From Treponema sp. (GTDB lineage Bacteria; Spirochaetota; Spirochaetia; Treponematales; Breznakiellaceae), in assembly GCA_031264475.1 (NCBI GenBank), contig JAISEA010000114.1, forward strand, positions 1-10,540: a DNA stretch of 10,540 nt, given 5' to 3'. A program made the position numbers and the translations under genes. Numbering within the stretch: the stretch's first letter is position 1; every line of letters begins with the position of its first letter. This document shows positions 1-6,541 of this stretch, piece by piece. The notes beneath the pieces are model-generated. The model did not search any database. It saw only the letters and a program-made list of their open reading frames with translations, and was not told the origin of the DNA.

Positions 1-10
1 CCCCCCCCCC
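1..10. repeat. Poly-C homopolymer run at window edge
   Basis: The window opens with ten consecutive C residues and the tract may continue to the left, so its full length is unknown. Homopolymeric G/C runs upstream of spirochaete surface genes are known to slip and vary expression, but this one lies about 360 bases before the nearest start codon and could belong to an unseen upstream gene. Confidence 0.7.
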
Positions 11-208
11 ACTCTTTAAATTTAATTTATTACAAGACAGACAAACCCGCGGCAAAGCGGACATTCTCGGAATATTCTCACGTAAAGACAATAAACGGTG
101 GATTACGCCATTATGCAAATATCTCTTCGCGTCCATTCGAGAAATATATGTATACATTGCGATTTTGCGGAGTTTTTGGGGAAAGGTCTTTAAACTGCTC
201 AACAAAAG

Positions 209-265
209 AGGAACCCCGGAACCGGTATCTATGCAAAAAGGAACTCGGAACCGGGATTATGCAAA
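209..265. repeat. Imperfect tandem duplication (GGAAC...ATGCAAA)
   Basis: Two adjacent imperfect copies, 209-237 and 239-265, each run from AGGAAC through CGGAACCGG to ATGCAAA, with small indels between them. The ATGCAAA end recurs inside ATTATGCAA at 110-118, 256-264 and 3806-3814, the last one just before the third lipoprotein gene. A binding-site role is possible but unproven. Confidence 0.5.
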
Positions 266-310
266 GCATATCCCCATTATACTATATTATTTTTATAAGC
301 GATATGTTTT

Positions 311-366
311 CTCCTCTTTTTTTGATATATCTCCGCGTATGTGGAGACAATTTTTTAAGAGGAGGA
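311..366 (+). promoter_or_regulatory. Possible RBS-masking fold before first lipoprotein gene
   Basis: CTCCTCTT at 311-318 is perfectly complementary over eight bases to AAGAGGAG at 357-364, which is the Shine-Dalgarno region of the lipoprotein gene starting at 373. Inside this pair sits a second stem, TCTCCGC (330-336) with GTGGAGA (341-347, one G-U pair) around a GTAT loop, followed by six T (351-356). The inner hairpin plus U-tract resembles an intrinsic terminator, and the outer stem would hide the ribosome binding site. This could be an attenuator, a thermosensor-like leader or chance; only the complementarity is observed. Confidence 0.4.
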
Positions 367-372
367 TTTTTT

Positions 373-1497
373 ATGCGTGTAAAAAATCTATTTTGGACTC
401 TTACGGCTTTGTTGGCGCTGACATTTGCGCCGACATTTTTCTCTTGTGATTCTGGCGATGGAGGCGGGAATGACAATGTTTCTGACGGTATAGACTGGCA
501 GGGATCGGCTAATGGTACTTTGGCAGTGGTCAACGATACTCCGTCTGACATGGTACTGTTCCAAGGACAGACGCCGTTACCGTCAAGCATATTAGGCGGC
601 GTGCGTGCGACTTCAAAAATTACTATCGACTTGTCAACGAAAGTTGACGACTTCAATGTCGGTGGTTATATCATCATCCGCGGTATGAAGCTGTCCGAGT
701 ATCAGGCGCACAAGAACAATCTTGCAAACGCCAAAGTTGACTACTCGGCAATGGCGACGTATGGGCAGGGTAGAAAGTACCAAGCCAACATCTCTCCAAA
801 TTGGACCGGAGAATACTACTATAAGGTAACAAACAAGGGAAGATTGGGGATTGAACTGCATAAAGACAGCCCGGATGGGGAAAAGATAGGCTATCTGCCC
901 GCTTTGGCGACAAACTATACCTTGTATGCGTCAAGCACTGATTCGTACACCATCTATCCTGTCTATGTTTTCTACAATAAGATGACAAACGAAGTTACCC
1001 CGTTTAAGCCGCAATCTCTCGGGGCTACCGCATCTATTGGTCCGCGCCCTGTTACAGATAACACAGTCGCTACGGTACAGTTTCCAGCAGACAATACTTC
1101 ATGGGAGAACATGATACAAAACATTTCGTATCCAAACGCTTTTATCAAGATTACGAACAACGTCCCCAACCAAGCGGCGCGCTTTCAAAAGACTTCAACC
1201 TATATGAAAGCACAGAATGGTTATGACGCAATGAACTCCGGCGAAATGCTGACTTTTGAGGTAGCGTCAAACGACGCTGGAACAAACATCAACTTGGTTT
1301 GTACGCTTTATGGAGGGACGGTAGTTGTTCCCGTGCGCTTTGCGGGACAGAATACCAATCCGACTATCAAGAATGGTTATGATTATACGGTGGAACTCAA
1401 CTTGGTAGAAAGCGATACGCAAGCCGCATCAAGTTACACAGCGACGTTGACTGAAGGCGCAAAGCGGGATATAGAGAACCTTATTAGTTCTCTATAA
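373..1497 (+). CDS. Predicted lipoprotein with paired beta domains, function unknown
   Basis: A 374-residue exported lipoprotein of unrecognised family. The start at 373 is chosen because AGAGGAGG lies seven bases upstream and the first residues form a signal peptide: MRVK, a hydrophobic stretch at 6-20, then the lipobox FFSC with the acylated Cys25 followed by Asp and a Gly/Asp-rich linker (26-40). The mature part has no further membrane segment. Two beta-rich regions can be seen. One is at about 48-205 and opens with TLAVVNDT, with NG/GG turns and many Tyr. The other is at about 255-350 and opens with AFIKITNN and closes with GYDYTVELNL. Both openings resemble those in the next gene's product, suggesting a shared module. 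It is probably envelope-anchored and possibly surface-exposed; the ligand is unknown. A terminator follows directly, so it is likely transcribed alone. Lipoprotein call firm, function open. Confidence 0.85.
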   Translation: MRVKNLFWTLTALLALTFAPTFFSCDSGDGGGNDNVSDGIDWQGSANGTLAVVNDTPSDMVLFQGQTPLPSSILGGVRATSKITIDLSTKVDDFNVGGYIIIRGMKLSEYQAHKNNLANAKVDYSAMATYGQGRKYQANISPNWTGEYYYKVTNKGRLGIELHKDSPDGEKIGYLPALATNYTLYASSTDSYTIYPVYVFYNKMTNEVTPFKPQSLGATASIGPRPVTDNTVATVQFPADNTSWENMIQNISYPNAFIKITNNVPNQAARFQKTSTYMKAQNGYDAMNSGEMLTFEVASNDAGTNINLVCTLYGGTVVVPVRFAGQNTNPTIKNGYDYTVELNLVESDTQAASSYTATLTEGAKRDIENLISSL

Positions 1498-1504
1498 CAA
1501 TCTT

Positions 1505-1530
1505 GCGGGGCGTTGTACCGTCCCGCTTTT
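1505..1530 (+). terminator. Intrinsic terminator of first lipoprotein gene
   Basis: GCGGGGCG (1505-1512) pairs with CGTCCCGC (1519-1526) in an eight-base stem with one G-U pair and a six-base loop, followed at once by TTTT. It begins seven bases after the stop codon, a classic position and form. Confidence 0.85.
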
Positions 1531-1534
1531 AGCC

Positions 1535-1563
1535 TGAACACTATCTACGATTCTAAGTATAAG
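1535..1563 (+). promoter_or_regulatory. Candidate sigma70 promoter of second lipoprotein gene
   Basis: TGAACA (1535-1540, four of six matches to TTGACA) and TATAAG (1558-1563, five of six to TATAAT) are separated by exactly 17 bases. They lie between the terminator of the previous gene and the structured leader. Transcription would start near 1570, inside the left arm of the following stem, giving an untranslated leader of about 130 bases. Confidence 0.4.
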
Positions 1564-1564
1564 A

Positions 1565-1672
1565 AGGGGGCGCTATTTCCCAAACTAAGTTGTTTACCGA
1601 TACCCTTGTGGTGCGCCCCCTGTCTCCGGTTCCCCTGCGGCGGTCTTCCGCCACCCCTCATTACTCGGAGAC
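1565..1672 (+). promoter_or_regulatory. Structured leader with two abutting long-range stems
   Basis: AGGGGGCGC (1565-1573) is a perfect inverted repeat with GCGCCCCCT (1613-1621), enclosing 39 bases. The very next bases, GTCTCCG (1622-1628), pair with CGGAGAC (1666-1672), and inside that arm GGCGG (1639-1643) pairs with CCGCC (1648-1652) around a TCTT loop. The two outer helices therefore abut without a gap and could stack. The element ends 15 bases before the Shine-Dalgarno of the gene at 1699. It matches no riboswitch class I can recognise. It might be a cis-regulatory leader, a small RNA or a small palindromic repeat element. Confidence 0.45.
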
Positions 1673-1698
1673 GAGTTTAGGCTTTTAGAGGAGAATAT

Positions 1699-3714
1699 AT
1701 GTATAGAAGTGTTTTACTTCAAATTATCGGCGTTTTACTCGCCATAGGATTAAGTCTCGTATCCTGTGATCAGGACGCTAAAGACCCAAAAGGCGGTAAC
1801 AACGAACAGACTAGCGCGACCATAACATTCAAGAACGATACACAATTCTACGTCCAAGTTCATCAGGTATCGTTCTCTGGTCCTGTTATCGCGGAACTAC
1901 TGCCGGGCGCAAGCATTTCAGTCGAAACTCAACCCAGCGCGAATCACGGTATTGGATCGACTTATTGCGTTACCTACCAATACAACGCCGCAGACGAAGC
2001 CGACGTTTACAGCGGCAAGGTATTTGCAGACGGGCTTGATCCAAACGCGCAACTTACCTTTGACGTTCAGGCAGGCGCGACATACAACAAACAGATTCCT
2101 ATACCAGACGGCATCGAGTTTGACAAGGCGTTTGTCCGAATACGAAACGCCACTACACCCGCGTCTGTATCAGCCGCGCCGCAATTCGAACTTGCTTACT
2201 ACGGCGTGTCTTATAAGCAAGCGGGCAATCAGGAAGTCTCTGTTCCTATGGGTAAAACAGGCGTCTATGAATTCTCGCCCGGCGCCTTTTCCAACTACCG
2301 TCTACAGTCAGTATTTAATGAGATCGCCCTGCCGTCTACACAATTACAGAAAGGATTTATCTATAACTTTGTCTTTACCAACGAAGGAGACACCGCTTCA
2401 ATCATTCCTGACGTTAAACAACAAATAACACCAAGACCCGTATCTAAATGGAAGAAAGACATAAGTTCATACCGACAGACTACCATGCAAGACAAAGCTC
2501 TGGAACCTTATCTGAAATCCATAGCCCGCTACGCGCTTTCGGATTGGCGGAACAATTACCCGTTGAATAAGATCATCAGTAACGGTAACACCCTCATTGC
2601 AGGCTATTGGGACTTCGGCGTGATAGATAATATCGTACAAGGAACAGGCATATCCGAGCCTTATGAGGTAGCGGTAATCACAGCAAAAGACACTGAATGG
2701 GAGGGAACAGTTTTTCCTACGACTAGTCTTTACGCTGGAACAGAAACCATTGCATATCATACGACGTTTAATGACATTATTCGCCTGAGTAACGGTGGGT
2801 ATGTAGTCTTGGCGACTTATATGAAAGGAACACGCGCTGGCTTGTGGTTGTTCTTCTTGAATGAGAATGGACAGCTTGTTTCTGAAATTGATATTCCACC
2901 TGACGACGACAATCTACAAAGCATCTTGGGAATAAAACTTGCGCCTGTAGATGGTGGATTTTTAGTGTTGGGTAATGAAAAGGTATACGCGGAAGCTGAC
3001 AACGAATGGTTTGATACGAGTTCCCAATTCATCCTTAAATATGCGGAAAATGGAACTCTACTTTGGGAACAAAAATACGTTGAGGCTGAATGTAACAGAA
3101 ACTTCGCGGTTTGTGGAATAGAGACCAGTGGCGGATACATGGTTTGTGGATACGCTGGAGACGGCTATTCAATAAGAACCGTTGTTTTGACACTAAACAA
3201 AGCTGACGGAAGCGTTATAAACAGCCTCAGTTTTGGCACGGCAAGCGATTTCATGCTCCCCTATTCCGCAACTGTGGATGCGAAGGGGAACGTCTTTATT
3301 TCAGGCGTCTCTACTGAAGAGGGCGGCGAGTCAGCGAAAGCCTATATTCTCAAGCTTGATTCTACGGGCAATGAGGTTTGGTTAAAGCGTTATGGAAATA
3401 AGCGAAACAATTTACTGTTTGATCTAATGATCTCTGATAATCTGCTTACCGCAGTCGGTTCAGTAAATGACAGCGTCGGCGATGCTGAAGATTACTATAG
3501 TTGGCAGTTTGGAAATGGTTGGGTGTTAAAGATTGACGTGGAAAGTGGAATTATCTTGAAAGATGTTTCCCGCGAGGACGTTTCGGCGATCAATTCTATC
3601 GTCAAACTATCTGATGGAGGCTATGTATTCGCGGCTCTGAAGAGCGTGAATAATACAGAGCCGTATTGGTTCAACATATTCGCAGTCAAAGCGAATGAAT
3701 ACTTGGAGTTTTAG
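1699..3714 (+). CDS. Predicted lipoprotein with C-terminal beta-propeller-like repeats
   Basis: A 671-residue exported lipoprotein. AGAGGAG sits six bases before the ATG. The signal peptide (1-22) ends in lipobox LVSC, with acylated Cys23 followed by Asp-Gln-Asp and a Lys/Gly linker. Two small beta modules follow: about 39-134 (opening ATITFKNDT) and about 144-228 (opening AFVRIRNAT, closing KGFIYNFVFT), matching the pattern of the preceding lipoprotein. From about 285 to 668 the chain carries recurring segments of the form GGYVVLATY, GGFLVLGNE, GGYMVCGYA, GNVFISGVS, NLLTAVGSV and GGYVFAALK, each followed by a strand such as ILKYAENGTLLWEQKY or ILKLDSTGNEVWLKRY. This is typical of a six- or seven-bladed propeller of the kind found in secreted bacterial repeat proteins. 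No catalytic motif is visible. The likely role is a binding scaffold at the cell envelope; the substrate is unknown. Confidence 0.85.
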   Translation: MYRSVLLQIIGVLLAIGLSLVSCDQDAKDPKGGNNEQTSATITFKNDTQFYVQVHQVSFSGPVIAELLPGASISVETQPSANHGIGSTYCVTYQYNAADEADVYSGKVFADGLDPNAQLTFDVQAGATYNKQIPIPDGIEFDKAFVRIRNATTPASVSAAPQFELAYYGVSYKQAGNQEVSVPMGKTGVYEFSPGAFSNYRLQSVFNEIALPSTQLQKGFIYNFVFTNEGDTASIIPDVKQQITPRPVSKWKKDISSYRQTTMQDKALEPYLKSIARYALSDWRNNYPLNKIISNGNTLIAGYWDFGVIDNIVQGTGISEPYEVAVITAKDTEWEGTVFPTTSLYAGTETIAYHTTFNDIIRLSNGGYVVLATYMKGTRAGLWLFFLNENGQLVSEIDIPPDDDNLQSILGIKLAPVDGGFLVLGNEKVYAEADNEWFDTSSQFILKYAENGTLLWEQKYVEAECNRNFAVCGIETSGGYMVCGYAGDGYSIRTVVLTLNKADGSVINSLSFGTASDFMLPYSATVDAKGNVFISGVSTEEGGESAKAYILKLDSTGNEVWLKRYGNKRNNLLFDLMISDNLLTAVGSVNDSVGDAEDYYSWQFGNGWVLKIDVESGIILKDVSREDVSAINSIVKLSDGGYVFAALKSVNNTEPYWFNIFAVKANEYLEF

Positions 3715-3729
3715 TTATGTATTGCGTAG

Positions 3730-3790
3730 TCTAGCCTAGGCGATGGTCTTGATCTAGCCTAGATTACGGTCTTGATCTAGCCTAGATTAT
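3730..3790. repeat. Triple TCTAGCCTAG array, 23-bp period
   Basis: Two tandem 23-bp units, 3745-3767 and 3768-3790, differ only at the last base. A third, degenerate unit precedes them. All three share TCTAGCCTAG (3730-3739, 3753-3762, 3776-3785) at exactly 23-base spacing, about two helical turns. The core is an almost perfect palindrome and contains two CTAG tetranucleotides, normally rare in bacterial DNA. The array ends 49 bases before the start codon at 3839. An operator array for a dimeric regulator is a reasonable guess. Confidence 0.7.
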
Positions 3791-3816
3791 ATGAGCGATA
3801 CACTGATTATGCAAGG

Positions 3817-3822
3817 TATAAT
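3817..3822 (+). promoter_or_regulatory. Candidate -10 box of third lipoprotein gene
   Basis: A perfect TATAAT lies 16 bases before the ATG at 3839, just after ATTATGCAA (3806-3814) and downstream of the CTAGCCTAG array. No good -35 is found at 16-18 bases, so it would be activator-dependent, or it may be chance. If used, the leader would be very short, with the Shine-Dalgarno AAGGAG (3825-3830) close to the transcript end. Confidence 0.3.
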
Positions 3823-3838
3823 ATAAGGAGAAAATATA

Positions 3839-6403
3839 ATGAAGAATTTAGTAATAAGGACAATGGCGTTAGCCTTAATTTTAGGGTTTGCGCTGACGGC
3901 GTGCGATGACAAGAGCGCCGATGAAGAGTACACCGTAACCTATAACGCGGATGGAGGAATTCCAGCAATCCAGAAGCGGGTTGTAACAAGCGGAGATTCA
4001 GTTGGTGCTTCAAACGCGCCTTCTGACCCAAGCAAGAATGGATATACCTTTGGTGGCTGGTATACCGCAAGAGATGGCGAAGGATCGCAATTCACATCAT
4101 CTACGACTATAAACGCGGATAAGACTGTGTACGCAAAATGGACGGTTGTGCAGTATACCGTAACCTTTGACTTGCAAGGAGGGAATATTAACGGGTTTAG
4201 TGCATCGCAACAGCGGACGGTGAACAGTGGCGTTTCGCTTGGCGCGAATATGCCGTCTGATCCGAGCATGAGTGGATATACTTTCGGCGGCTGGTATACC
4301 GTAAGCGGCGGCGGAGGGTCGCAATTCACTTATTCCACGGCGATAAGCGCCAATATAACCGTGTATGCAAAATGGACGGAGACTAGGGACCTTATCCAGT
4401 ACACCGTAACCTACAACGCCAACGGCGCAAGCGGGACTACACCAGCCTCGCAGACTGTAACCGCAGGCTCAAGCACGACAGTCGCGGGGCAAGGAAGTCT
4501 AACCTATTCAGGCAGAACCTTTAATGGCTGGAACACCAACTCCGCAGGTACAGGAACGCCCTACAGCGCAGGTATAGGCTTGACGGTCGATGCAAATATA
4601 ACCCTTTACGCGCAATGGACGACCCTTACCCAGTATACCGTAACCTACAACGCCAATGGCGCAAGCGGGACTACGCCAGCCTCGCAGACTGTAACCGCAG
4701 GCTCAAGCACGACAGTCGCGGGGCAAGGAAGTCTAACCTATTCAGGCAGAACCTTTAACGGCTGGAACACCAACTCCACAGGCACGGGAACGCCCTACAG
4801 TGCAGGCGTAGACTTGACAGTCAATGCAAATATAACCCTTTACGCACGGTGGGTGTCGAGTTCCGCGCTTTCGTGGGAATACGTCGGAGACTTGCCAGAC
4901 TGGAATATACAACCCCGTCATGCAAGCGTTATGAATGGGAAGATCGTCATTACTTGCGGCGACATGGCGTTTACCTCTAGTAATGGGAGAGATTGGTCTT
5001 GGAGTCATGTCATACAGGATAAATATTCTAGCTCTTACCATCAGCATATACTCTTCAACAACAAATTATATTCAGTTGGAGGCTTTACCTACCAGTCCGC
5101 CGATGACTTCTGGATTGTAGATAGTCTTGCAACGGAGTCCTCAAACCTCAGCTCATGGACAGTCAAAACAGACGTAACCGGACTTGACGACGGTATTGTT
5201 AGTCATGTAGGGCTTGCCTTTAACAATGCCATGTGGGTAATCAGCGGAGCTACCGATGCGCTCCTTGATGATATGCTCGTTACGGACAATGTTTGGAAAT
5301 CAACAAACGGTGTTGACTGGGTAAAACAGAATGCGATAGGTCTCACCCCGCGTGCCGAAGCCGCCGGCGTGGTTTACAATGGAAAAATCTACATAACAGG
5401 CGGCTATATGGATGGCGGACAGGATGAACTAAACGATGTTGTCGTCTCGTCTGATGGGATAACATGGACGACCCTTACGACTAGTCCGGGCTGGAAGGAT
5501 AGAAACGGGCATACGCTCGCGGCGAATTCGCAAGGAATGTGGCTCATTGGCGGCAACGGCGGCGATAATTCTGAATTCTTTAACGACGTGTGGTTCTCCA
5601 GCGACGGCGTAAATTGGACAAATAAAGGCAACGCCCCATTCACTCCGCGCATGGGTCATGCTTCGGTTATCAAGGACGGGTACCTCTACGTCATCGGCGG
5701 GCTTTCCGACGATTGGGAAACCTTCTTAGGCGACGTTTGGCGTGTCTACATCGGCGGAACAGACCTTGACGCAAGCTCTTACTACATAGAACCCGCTGTC
5801 TTGACCATATCGAACAATAACAGCTACCCCATCAGGGACATCTATATGGATGGCGGGAGCAACGAACTTTCGTCCAACTTGGCGGTCGGCGATAGTTGGC
5901 AAAAGCAGTTTGAGCCCGGAACTTATTCATTCACAGTATACGACACGCAGGATCGGTATCAGAGTTTCTCGGTAACTATTGGAACGTCTTCGCAAACCAA
6001 GACTATCGCCAGCTCTGGTTGGACTGAACCTATTAGGGTTATTCCTTCATACACCCTGACAATAAAGAACAACTACGGCTATGCTATTTCAGGAATCTAT
6101 GTCAGGAAGTCCGGTGAGAGCGCGTGGGGTTCCAATCGGATAAGTAGCGGTCTCGCGATAAACGGCTCAGTTTCCTTGGGTAGTTTTGAGTCCGATACTT
6201 ATGAAATCAAACTAATTTCCATGAAATCTATAGGAGGAACAGGAGTAAGCCTCGGACTAAGTATCGCGAGACCAGGGACAACACCGTCGCGACCAGTTAC
6301 AAGATACGCCAGCGCCTACTATTACCCGACGATTGATCTGACCGCAGACGTGACGGTAACCGCGCCGTCTGCATCAGGCAGTTGGTCTACGACAAACAGA
6401 TAG
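3839..6403 (+). CDS. Predicted lipoprotein: InlB-type repeats plus kelch-like propeller
   Basis: An 854-residue modular surface-type lipoprotein. AAGGAG eight bases before the ATG supports the start. The signal peptide (1-21) ends in lipobox LTAC, with acylated Cys22 followed by Asp-Asp. Four Listeria-Bacteroides (InlB B / Flg_new type) repeats follow at about 31-101, 106-179, 187-260 and 265-338. Each shows YTVT(Y/F), a GW(Y/N) motif and ends in (V/L)YAxW. The last two are near-identical. Residues about 355-640 form six kelch-like blades, with motifs such as NGKIYITGGY, QGMWLIGGN and DGYLYVIGGL and the recurring NDVWxSSDGxxW. Two related C-terminal beta modules follow at about 651-722 (AVLTISNNN) and 738-840 (YTLTIKNNY). 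In known families these repeats serve adhesion or protein binding, so a surface adhesin or display protein is the best guess. No catalytic residues were recognised. Confidence 0.88.
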   Translation: MKNLVIRTMALALILGFALTACDDKSADEEYTVTYNADGGIPAIQKRVVTSGDSVGASNAPSDPSKNGYTFGGWYTARDGEGSQFTSSTTINADKTVYAKWTVVQYTVTFDLQGGNINGFSASQQRTVNSGVSLGANMPSDPSMSGYTFGGWYTVSGGGGSQFTYSTAISANITVYAKWTETRDLIQYTVTYNANGASGTTPASQTVTAGSSTTVAGQGSLTYSGRTFNGWNTNSAGTGTPYSAGIGLTVDANITLYAQWTTLTQYTVTYNANGASGTTPASQTVTAGSSTTVAGQGSLTYSGRTFNGWNTNSTGTGTPYSAGVDLTVNANITLYARWVSSSALSWEYVGDLPDWNIQPRHASVMNGKIVITCGDMAFTSSNGRDWSWSHVIQDKYSSSYHQHILFNNKLYSVGGFTYQSADDFWIVDSLATESSNLSSWTVKTDVTGLDDGIVSHVGLAFNNAMWVISGATDALLDDMLVTDNVWKSTNGVDWVKQNAIGLTPRAEAAGVVYNGKIYITGGYMDGGQDELNDVVVSSDGITWTTLTTSPGWKDRNGHTLAANSQGMWLIGGNGGDNSEFFNDVWFSSDGVNWTNKGNAPFTPRMGHASVIKDGYLYVIGGLSDDWETFLGDVWRVYIGGTDLDASSYYIEPAVLTISNNNSYPIRDIYMDGGSNELSSNLAVGDSWQKQFEPGTYSFTVYDTQDRYQSFSVTIGTSSQTKTIASSGWTEPIRVIPSYTLTIKNNYGYAISGIYVRKSGESAWGSNRISSGLAINGSVSLGSFESDTYEIKLISMKSIGGTGVSLGLSIARPGTTPSRPVTRYASAYYYPTIDLTADVTVTAPSASGSWSTTNR
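4397..4852 (+). repeat. Recent in-frame duplication of an InlB-type repeat
   Basis: Codons 187-260 (4397-4618) and 265-338 (4631-4852) of the lipoprotein gene are 234-bp-spaced copies. By hand alignment 16 of 222 bases differ, with one uninterrupted identical run of more than 80 bases. All 16 differences are transitions. The 12-base linker separates the units in frame, so copy number could change by recombination without breaking the protein. Confidence 0.85.
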
Positions 6404-6423
6404 TATTACAAGGTAGGAAATCA

Positions 6424-6457
6424 GTGTCAGACATCAAAGTAAGTCGATGCCTGACAC
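6424..6457. other. Hairpin after third lipoprotein gene
   Basis: GTGTCAGACATC (6424-6435) pairs with GATGCCTGACAC (6446-6457) in a twelve-base stem with one A-C mismatch and a ten-base loop. It begins 21 bases after the stop codon. There is no T-run on either side. It may protect the 3' end or act with the next hairpin in termination. Confidence 0.55.
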
Positions 6458-6468
6458 CTTCTAACAAT

Positions 6469-6506
6469 GACGGAACCCCGCTTGCGTGCAAGCGTGGGGT
6501 TCCGTC
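6469..6506. terminator. Long hairpin between convergent genes, probable two-way terminator
   Basis: GACGGAACCCC (6469-6479) pairs perfectly with GGGGTTCCGTC (6496-6506). An inner five-base stem GCTTG/CAAGC sits around a CGTG loop, with a two-base bulge on one side. It lies between the lipoprotein stop at 6403 and the chemoreceptor stop at 6536, where a bidirectional terminator is expected. Neither strand has a proper U-tract after the stem, so termination efficiency is uncertain. Confidence 0.6.
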
Positions 6507-6513
6507 AAGTCTA

Positions 6514-6541
6514 AACAACGCCCGTTAAGAAGTCGTTAAAC
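6514..6541. repeat. 28-bp dispersed direct repeat, copy 1
   Basis: This 28-bp sequence recurs in the same orientation at 9359-9386 with 24 identities. The core is TTAAGAAGTCRTTAAAC. Inside each copy a hexamer is itself repeated ten bases apart: CGTTAA twice here, CATTAA twice in the other copy. It overlaps the stop codon and last codon of the chemoreceptor gene. Confidence 0.75.

Larger units (their letters stand above)
1..372. other. Gene-free leader upstream of first lipoprotein gene
   Basis: No convincing gene is visible here. An in-frame extension of the downstream lipoprotein back to position 148 is open, but it would bury the signal peptide behind 75 residues and has no ribosome binding site. 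The stretch contains a C-run at its left edge, the palindrome GAATATTC at 70-77, the 9-mer ATTATGCAA at 110-118 and 256-264, an imperfect duplication at 209-265, and AT-rich DNA at 276-300 in which TATACT (278-283) could serve as a -10 box without a good -35. The last 60 bases can fold around the Shine-Dalgarno sequence and are listed separately. Confidence 0.6.

Noticed and set aside
148..372. N-terminal extension of the first lipoprotein to an upstream ATG
   Set aside because: It would place 75 residues before a clear lipoprotein signal peptide and has no ribosome binding site, while ATG 373 has AGAGGAGG at good spacing.
1565..1672. tRNA or signal recognition particle RNA
   Set aside because: The stems do not form a cloverleaf, there is no T-loop consensus, and the SRP core motif is absent.
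4397..4852. Diversity-generating retroelement template/variable pair
   Set aside because: No reverse transcriptase is present and differences are not adenine-specific; they are transitions in both directions, so tandem duplication explains it.
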